Assembly: GCA_032358255.1 (NCBI GenBank)
Contig: JAULBX010026241.1
Coordinates: 1 to 50,813 of the forward strand
Direction of reading: 5' to 3'
DNA from: Heterotrichella gracilis
Lineage: Eukaryota; Sar; Xanthophyceae; Tribonematales; Xanthonemataceae
Length of the DNA: 50,813 nucleotides
Positions 43,716 through 50,813 of this stretch are shown piece after piece. Both the position numbers and the translations under genes were made by a program. The notes under the pieces were generated by a model. The model was not told the origin of the DNA and made no database searches. It saw nothing but the letters and a program-made list of their open reading frames with translations. Each line of letters opens with the position of its first letter. Within the stretch, counting starts at the first letter, position 1.

Positions 43716-45666
43716 AGGGTGGGAAAACACTGCTGAAGGGTGGTGACGGGGGGTCGGGGTGGGGAGGAGGACTGCGGGTGAGCAGTGGGTTTTGTGTGGG
43801 GAGGGAGGGGGGGCTTGCTGCAATGCAATGGGAGGTCGGCGGCGAGTGAAAGAGGTTACTGGTTTCTTTTTGGTTATGTACTGGAGCGAGGGGTTTGGGA
43901 TTGGCAACGTGGGGAGGGCAAGTGGCTTGGTGGGGTAGGAAGGGAGGGGAGATGTTGTTGAGCAGAGGCGCATATTGTTTGGTGGCTGCGATCTCTTGCC
44001 CGACAGGGTGGGGTGGTTTGACCCTGATAATGTATCCTTCCTTGGCCCAGTATTTTGGCGGTAAAAGTCCACCTTGTGTTCATGCAAATGGGAATTTGAG
44101 ATTAGGAGAAGGCGCGCGTTCAGTTGTGGCGATTGTGGGCCACAGTAGGAGAGTACAGCATTTGAAACACTGACAAATGTATATGACAGCAGGTCCGTAC
44201 TGCTTTGACGGCCATGTAGCAAACGGCAAACATAACGGTGGAAGAGTGAATCTATGAGTCGCGCAGCTGGTGAATCTTTGGTGCCGCGTGCTGCAACATG
44301 TATGAGGCGTTTGGCCCTAGAAATCCTTTTTTGGGGATTTCTTCCACCCTTGTCATACTGGCGTTGGTGCAAGGTGCAGATTGTCCTCGTGCACCCTATG
44401 GGTGGGTTTGTTTTTGTGGGTGTCCTGCTGTGCTTGGTCTAAAACTTGTCTCTTGGTGTTTTAATTTGGTGGCTAGGTGTTCAGGTCCGGTCCGTATTGT
44501 CATTTCGTTTGGGGCAAAGGATGAGAAATTGCCCATGGCCCTGGTCGTTGTCTTTGGTCTACGTGTAATGTTTGATTTCAATTGTGAGAAGGGTTTGTTT
44601 AGAGGCTGCAACCATTGTTAGCAAATAGGAATCGATCTGGTGTCTTTGGTTTAGGGTTTAGGATTTGTACTACCTGCCAGGGGTGTGGTAACACAGCCCA
44701 CTATACATGCCCTTTAGCTTGCTCCACCCTGGTTGCTACCCAGCTGGTTTGTGTTTTTCAAAACAATGATCGCTGGTGTGTGGTGTGCCGCCTTTTGGGC
44801 ATTTATATTCCTTTCTCTTTTTTTCCTTTAGATGGGGAAATTGCAAACTTGTGAGCGAGAGTCCCTCCACTGTGTGGAGTTGCTCGCTGCCGGTTTGTTC
44901 ACATCCCAAAGGCTGGGAACGTTTAGTTTAGGCCAGATGGCCGTATTTTGCCTGTCTCCAGTTGAATTGATTATTTTTATGCAAGGCGCGCAGATCTAAT
45001 GGCCAATAGCTGGCCCGATGACATTGTGTAGCTCGCGTCATCCCCATGTGACATTTTTGTCAACCGTTTGAGCATTACTGCCGTAAGACCCAGCTCCAAA
45101 CTGGTTGAAGCGCCTGCCTGTCGTTACTGGCATACGTAAATTGACTTTTGCCCTGTTGAGGCTCTGATTGCAACCCACCGTGTTTGACACCTGTATCACA
45201 TGTATCATTTGATGGACTCTATGTTTGTTGATTTCTGATGTCTCCAGTATGCGAGACTTATCTACTCACTCTACTCTTCATGACATTGTGGACCTAGTGT
45301 CCCACATGTGTGCCCTTCAGGGGCACACAAGGCAATAAGCCGATGACGGCTTGAAACGCCTTTTGTTTGTTTGTATCACAGGTATGTGATACAGGTAGTT
45401 GGGCCACAGTCTGAAGTGATTTTTGCAGAGCACTTGCCCAGGTCTATGGCAAGTCTCCCGCCAGCAAGTTCACTACTAGCATAACCAAACCCTAGGTGGC
45501 TGCTGGAAACGCGGTCCAGATATAGATAGACAAAGGACAGGTGGCTGCAGGACCTTTTGTTAATGCAGCCAATACCAGTATGTGTCGTTGACAACAGCAC
45601 ACACTCTTAGATGGCATTGATATTGAACGTTGAGAACCCGTGACACACACGGTGAAACTCGGTACG
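43716..45666. other. Spacer between DGD1 and the DUF1995 gene
   Basis: Nearly 2 kb without a supportable gene. The first TGTAA after the DGD1 stop is at 44564, which would mean a long 3' UTR. Two hairpins occur near 45310 (TGTGTGCCC, loop, GGGCACACA) and 45374 (GTATCACA, loop, TGTGATAC). Confidence 0.4.
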
Positions 45667-48119
45667 ATGCAAACAGCTGGAGCTCTGTCGCATGCAAGCT
45701 ACAGCCGTGGCGTTCCTTGGGTGCCCCACCCACCAGCGAGCACCTCCGCGTCCACGCTGGCACCCTTATCCCCTCGCCGTATCCCGCCCACCCCATGCTG
45801 CTGGCATGCCTCGAGACATCACACGGCAACGCACGGCGCAGCGGTGTTCCGCACACATAGACGACCGCGAGGGCTGCGAGTGGTGACGTCGGTTGCGAGC
45901 TCTGCCGCGGACAACGCGCCTGCCATCCCTGGTTCACGGGAGGAGTCGGTGCGGGATGTCGGTGTTGCACTGCGCCTATGACACACATAAGAGCTTTTGC
46001 TTGGTGCATGCAGACCCTTGAACGGTTCAACCGATTAATATGCAGCAATGCTAGGATATGGGTTTGCTAAACCTCTGCTTCCATGGACCAAGCCAGGCGC
46101 ATCCACTGCGGCGTATGCATGCATTGGGCACATGCATGCATATGTGTTCTAGTAAAGCAATGCATGCAACGCCACCTTTGCTTCCCTCTCGTTGCAGATA
46201 CAGCAGGTGGTGACAGCGCTGACGTCACAGCTGGTGTCAGGGAAGGCTGCCAAAAAGGTTGGGCGCCAGAAAATCCTACACAAAACCCTATCCAGCGGCA
46301 CCTTCGTAATACCCAGCTGGCTTAATCGCACACACCGCCATTTGCTTATTGCTCACAGACCACAATGCCAGGTGTTTTGTTTGTACCATATTGCATACCG
46401 TGTTCTTTATGGTAACCCTTGAGTGTGCAGCATTCGCCCTACCAGCCCAAACCATAGAGGGTTTGCAACAGCAAGTAGTACCCACTGCCTTGTTGCCGTG
46501 CAGGGTTTCAAGGTGGGCAGTGTGAAGAAGCTGGCAGTGGAGGTGCCTGTGGCAGACACCTCGCCTCCTACGGTACGGCCCACCCACCACCACCTATGTA
46601 GGGTTCAGGGTTTAGGTTAACAGCTTGAACGTATCGATGGTTCTTCCCGTGATACGATTGCCGTCACTACATGGGGGCAGAAGCTTTCTGGCCCACAGCA
46701 TGTGATCCATAGGCGTTTAGATCATCATTATGTATTGGTTGACTGCTGATCTGGTCATTGTGGCTGGTACGCTTGTAATAATAATAATATATCTATTGGT
46801 GGGTTATTATGTGTAAAATATAAATATTGGCAGTGTATATGACACTCACTGACACTGATCCATACCGACAATACCCCCCAGGTGGTGGATCTGGTGAAGG
46901 ACATCCTCCAGGGCCTCCCAGGGTCGGAGCTGGGCCCCTGGGCAAACGATATCACCCTGGTATTTGGGGACCCCGCAGCCGCGGAGTGCGCATCAAAAAT
47001 CGGCCTCCCGGGGATCCCCACGGTGCTGACGGTGAATGCCGCACTGCCCAGCCAGCTCAGCGGCCTGCTGCTGGTGGTAGGGGCCAAGTACGAGCAGGTG
47101 GGTGGGGTTTAGGGTTTGGGTTTCAGGGATTTTATCTCGGGACATTGCAGAGCGTCAATTGCGCCATGTCGGTGCACTTCAGCCATGGCATGCGGAGTTG
47201 CGCCTCAAAGCATGTGGGAATTTGCTTTATTTATCTATTGATATAATGATATACACGTTCGTCAAGTCCAAAACCAAGGTGCAGAAAACATGTAACGAAT
47301 TATGTAAACATTTCTTGCTACTCAGTGTGTCACCATATGAGGTATACGTCAGGAAAACTACCCCACATCCTTACCTGTCCTCCCCTGCCTGCCAGGTGGC
47401 GCTCACCCAGGCGCTGCTTGCTGACTGGCGGGGCCGGGCAGCGGTGCTGGTGAATGCAGAGTGGAACCCAGAGGAGCTTCCGGCGGAGTACCGCGCATTT
47501 GCCAAGAGCTTTGAGGTGGTGTACAGCTTTCTGCCCCTGGCCATCCAGGTGCGGAACCCTACAGGTTACCCTAGCTAGGGTACTGGGTTTCGATTGAATT
47601 GGCATGCGTTGAAGGTGCCGAATAGTACAGACTGCCTTCGAGCTTGCACTAGCTAGGTAGTGCAATGTTGCCCTTGCGCCAGACTCAACAAATACCCTAA
47701 CCTGGCACCAGCCAGCACAGAAGTCGTCTACCAACACATGTACATAAATTGCTGCTCAAGATTCACAACGAGAGCTTGCGGATCCATACCTTTGTCAATC
47801 CTTGTTGGCACCTCAACCTCCCATCCTGGCCCCATACATTTCCCCCCTTTACCCCCCCGCCACTCCCCCCCTACCCCAGGGTTTCCTGAGCCAGCAGCAA
47901 GGGGCGGTATTCAAGTGGGTGGTGAAGGGGACGCCCTCCGGCACGCCCTGGCGCATCTACGTGATGGAGGGGGAGGAGTTCAAGTGCGTGGGGAGGCAAA
48001 GCAAGCGGCCGGAGCAGGGGGAAATCGAACTGGCGCTGTACAACGCTGCTGCCGCCAAGAGTCCCCTGGCGGCGGGCGCGCGGTTTCTGAAGAAGATCAC
48101 GACCAAGAAGATGGACTGA
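45667..48119 (+). CDS. Plastid DUF1995-domain protein
   Basis: Exons 45667-45948, 46198-46257, 46504-46572, 46882-47097, 47396-47548 and 47880-48119 join in phase: 339 aa. The first 75 or so residues are Ser/Ala/Arg/His-rich with almost no acids (MQTAGALSHASYSRGVPWVP...), a chloroplast transit peptide type. The DUF1995 pattern follows: AIPGSREESIQQVVTALTSQ, KKLAVEVPVAD, WANDITLVFGDPAAAECASK, AAVLVNAEWNPEELPAEYRA, FEVVYSFLPLAIQGFLSQQQ, GAVFKWVVKGTPSGTPWRIY and FKCVGRQSKRP. Members include LPA3-type assembly factors of photosystem II, but the domain is widespread and the exact role is open. The start is the only ATG giving the transit peptide. Confidence 0.85.
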
Positions 48120-48197
48120 TTGCCAGCTTGGCAGCTTGGCAAGTCCACCTCAGATGCGTGCTGGGGGGGGTGGGATCGCAAGTGCGTGTGGATGCAC

Positions 48198-48260
48198 AGC
48201 AAGGGGAGGAAGCGCTAGCAAGGGGAGGAAGCGCAAGCAAGGGGAGGAAGCGCTAGCAAG
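48198..48260. repeat. 19-bp tandem repeat, about 3.3 copies
   Basis: AGCAAGGGGAGGAAGCGCT starts at 48198, 48217, 48236 and (partly) 48255, 80-140 bp after the DUF1995 stop codon, probably in the 3' UTR. Confidence 0.95.
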
Positions 48261-49171
48261 GCCACCAACAACCATCCAGTCCTCAAGGGTGGCATGGAAG
48301 TCCCGGCAGCTGTTGCAGAGGCGCACTTTCAGCAGATTGCTGGTATTGGCGCAGAGGTCGAGCCAGCATTCCAGCCATAGATGGCAGGGTTGAACCAGGG
48401 TGGTAGGTGCGTTCATGAGGTTGAGTGTTTGGCCAGGCAACTCTTACAGTTGTGTGTGAAGGGGTTATTGCAGCTGGTTTGCCAGAAACAGTCACTGAAA
48501 CCCTTGTGCTGAACTAGCCGTAATATGCCCTTCACAACCCAGTGTTAAGAGTTGGCTTGCCAAGCACTCAGCTCAAAAACGCGCCTACCACCCTGGGCTT
48601 CGACCCTGCCCTTTGAACTTTAGCTCCCACCTTATGAACTGTGTTCAATACACTTCTTTGAAGCACATCCAGTGATTGCAATTCTATCTCATGCTCCACC
48701 CGCACGCAGCAGACTGAAACCCCAGCAGCAGCCAGCTTTGGGAGTGGTCAGTGTGGGAGGACTCCCGCAGTTTAGGGTTTAGGGTGCTTTTTGCACGCCG
48801 GTTGTGCCCAGTGCGGTTCCCTCTGCAATGACTCCAGCGTTGCCCTCAACTCCCCTGAAGAGTTTTAAGTGAAATTCGGCAGCTGCGTCGGTCGATCCCC
48901 GTGTGGGAAGCTGAAAGGGAGGAGGTGTCACACATTTTGGAAAGTCTATGGGATGCAGGCAGACATCAGGCCACCACAGAGAAGGCTTTACGGGCTGCAC
49001 AGAGCTGCACAAAGTAGTACTACGGTGCTACTGGTTGGCCTATGTTGGCACCCACGTTTGAGGGCTGGACTCTCGTACCCACATCTCCATATATATATTG
49101 GGACAGAATATTGGCACTAATTGATGTGTATTTTTGACCCACCTGCCTGATAGGCCTCCAAGTGTATGCAT

Positions 49172-49688
49172 CAGGGTGCAGGTCGACTGGCGACCCCAGG
49201 AGGTCGCCCTGGGTCGATCGGGGTCGCTCGACCTGTCGACCCCGGGACCCCAAAACCAGGGGTCGACTAGGTCGCATTTTTTCCAATGTTTTGGTCAATT
49301 TTCTGTGATTTTGGTTGTCTGAACACTTACTTAGACTGCTACCAACCTAAGCAAGGCTACCAGGAGACGGTGCTGATAGCAAATTGCTCAAAACTAGGTG
49401 TTTTCTTTATTTGATGGGGACATTCGGTTCCCCTGTGGCACCCACGTCCATCAAGGAACATGGATTTTTGCAGCCGGGAACCCGCAAGTGTACCTTCTGG
49501 TGCAAATAAAAAGCCTTGACAAGTCCTTGGCCGTAATAAAGGCTTGAAATGGGTCGCTAAACTGGTTTTAGTCTCTGATTGGGTGTAATTCGGCTGTTCT
49601 ACCTGCGACCTGTCGGCCCCCCGGGTCGACCACCGACTCAAGGGGGGCGACCGTCGACCTCCAAGCGGGGAGGGCGACCTGCACCCTG
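49172..49688. mobile_element. Non-autonomous hAT-like DNA transposon (MITE), 517 bp
   Basis: Terminal inverted repeats begin CAGGGTGCAGGTCG at both ends, and GTATGCAT is present directly on each side (49164-49171, 49689-49696): an 8-bp target duplication, as for hAT elements, whose ends commonly start CAGGG. Both subterminal regions (about 110 and 90 bp) are packed with GGTCGAC/GGTCGC words in both orientations, which in hAT elements are transposase-binding repeats. The middle has no coding capacity, so it would need a transposase supplied elsewhere. The intact duplication suggests recent insertion. Confidence 0.85.
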
Positions 49689-49998
49689 GTATGCATACAG
49701 TACATACCGCTCCAGGAGGCAGCATTCCCGTATGTTGCAGCAAAACCGTTTTGTTTTGCTTGACGCCCTGATACCGGGGTCGACACAGCGGCAGACTCAA
49801 CGCAAACCTGCAGAGACTAACACTCCAGTTGCCCAGTACAATGCATGCATATGGCACCTTTGAACCGCATATTGACCTGTCACCCAGCACCGGTGGTGTT
49901 GACCAGAGCAGCGCCTAGACACTAGCATCACCACACCCAGCCCTTGTACCCAAAAGCGCAGCTCCCACCTCTCCCCCGTCACCAAAACGGTGCCCACC

Positions 49999-50813
49999 AT
50001 GCCAGGCGTCTCGGCGCACCTCTCACGCACGTTACCAGCTCCAGCCCAGTCGCACCACACTCCCTTGGCGAAACCCACCTCGCCCATCCGCGCAATCAGG
50101 CCTTTCGGCTCCCTTTCACACAACTCCCTTCGCTGCACAAAGCCAGGCGTAACCATCCATGCCAGGCAACGACATGGTGTCCTGGTGTCGTGTACCCTGG
50201 CCAAGGTAGCGTCAGCATCAGACGATGGCATCGAGATCCCTGCGAAGGTGCCCAAATACCTGTGGCGAGGTCTCGCGGCCGTGCTGCTGGCCGGCCAAGT
50301 CATGTTGAAGATTGTGACAGGTAATGTAACCGCAACAATGCATGCATATGAGGACAAGCATGCAAATCAAGGGTTGAGCAGGACCTTGCATCAGGAAGTA
50401 CTGCGCTCCAGTAGCATGGCTGGCAAACTGGGTAGCGCAGAAGTGCTGTATGTGGTGACTGGCATATGACAAACCCACCCATCGCCTCACAGCATATGCA
50501 CTACAACTCACCTCATACAGGCTAGCACCTTGCAACCGCACTGGGCGCTGGCTGCAATACCGTTACCACCCACTCCACTCACCACCACACGCATCGTGCA
50601 CCCGGTTTCTGTTTGTGCTTCCACCCCTGTATGCCCGTGTGTAGGGTAATTCGTTACCCTGAACCCTAAACCCTAGCCCCCCTGCTCCAGGCAAGGTCCA
50701 CGTGAAGAACACCCTAGCCCAGCTCAAGTCTGTGGGGCCAGGGTCTCTGGGGGTGGCGCTGCTGACTGCAGGGTTCGTGGGCATGGTGTTCACAATCCAG
50801 GTGGGGGGGTGGG
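49999..50813 (+). CDS. TGD1: TGD1 chloroplast lipid ABC-transporter permease (partial)
   Basis: Inner-envelope permease (MlaE/ABC1 family) of the TGD1-2-3 complex that brings ER-derived lipid into the plastid. Exons 49999-50320 and 50691-50800 lie in the window (144 aa); the rest is beyond the right edge. A Ser/Thr/Arg/His-rich transit peptide (MPGVSAHLSRTLPAPAQSHH...) is followed by the family's conserved start: PKYLWRGLAAVLLAGQVMLK, then GKVHVKNTLAQLKSVGPGSL and GVALLTAGFVGMVFTIQ. The start is the first ATG in frame. The second exon is preceded by CCCTAAACCCTAG and a CTGCTCCAG acceptor. The product supplies precursors for galactolipids, linking it to the nearby DGD1. Confidence 0.92.

Larger units (their letters stand above)
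48120..49998. other. Spacer and upstream region of TGD1
   Basis: No gene seen. It carries a 19-bp tandem repeat at 48198-48260 and a 517-bp hAT-like element at 49172-49688 that ends about 310 bp before the TGD1 start codon. Confidence 0.5.

Noticed and set aside
43671..44372. 233-codon minus-strand frame after DGD1
   Set aside because: Pro/Ser/Arg/His-rich translation of the complement of a G-rich 3' flank; no family features.
1..50813. A chromosome end, because of TTTAGGG runs
   Set aside because: The motif occurs in short, scattered runs in introns of ordinary genes on both strands, not in a terminal array.
1..50813. CRISPR arrays, bacterial operons, rRNA genes, tRNA genes
   Set aside because: The genes are split by introns. 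Repeats copy exon edges and are not regularly spaced with unique spacers. I found no rRNA stretch and no convincing tRNA cloverleaf, though tRNAs cannot be fully excluded by eye.

Overview
This window is nuclear DNA from a green alga (Chlorophyta). The genes are split by many short GT-AG introns. Products are plant-type: a DEG9-like protease, digalactosyldiacylglycerol synthase DGD1, the chloroplast lipid permease TGD1, a plastid DUF1995 protein and a plant-type EH-domain protein. Introns and spacers are full of the plant-type telomere word TTTAGGG/CCCTAAA, which argues against Chlamydomonas itself (TTTTAGGG). I cannot name the genus. All gene models below were spliced by eye: I joined exons only where splice sites and reading phase agree. 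None has been checked against transcripts.

Layout. 1-4836 (-): DEG9-type HtrA protease, running off the left edge. 6020-7831 (+): a short gene that is a truncated relative of the front half of the gene at 12318-16016. 9603-10788 (+): unrecognised gene with an acidic tail. 12318-16016 (+): MYND zinc-finger protein. 16909-19884 (-): ribosome-biogenesis factor EBP2. 21676-24066 (-): unrecognised 240-aa protein. 25149-26551 (+): MIF/D-dopachrome tautomerase-like protein. 27123-33662 (-): two-EH-domain, coiled-coil endocytic protein. 34271-35960 (+): thioredoxin-fold protein with a C-terminal SAP-like helix pair. 36366-37029 (-): small conserved-looking protein. 37969-43715 (+): DGD1. 45667-48119 (+): DUF1995 plastid protein. 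49999-right edge (+): TGD1. Most are housekeeping genes. DGD1, the DUF1995 protein and TGD1 form a run of three plastid-related genes, two of them in galactolipid supply.

The unusual part is in the non-coding DNA. (1) In most genes, the last or first tens of bases of an exon, together with the adjoining splice site, are repeated one to four more times inside the next intron. Copies are usually 50-180 bp apart and decayed to different degrees, and often carry a CCCTAAA/TTTAGGG run. I count about twenty cases. (2) Three tiny foldback elements (49-63 bp, almost entirely inverted repeat) sit in introns or spacer, each between 7-bp direct repeats. (3) A 517-bp hAT-like non-autonomous element with an 8-bp target duplication lies just upstream of TGD1. 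(4) Sense-strand CCCTAAACC runs sit just upstream of many 3' splice sites, where their CTAAAC could act as branch point. The junction duplications and the foldback elements are the best candidates for something not yet described.
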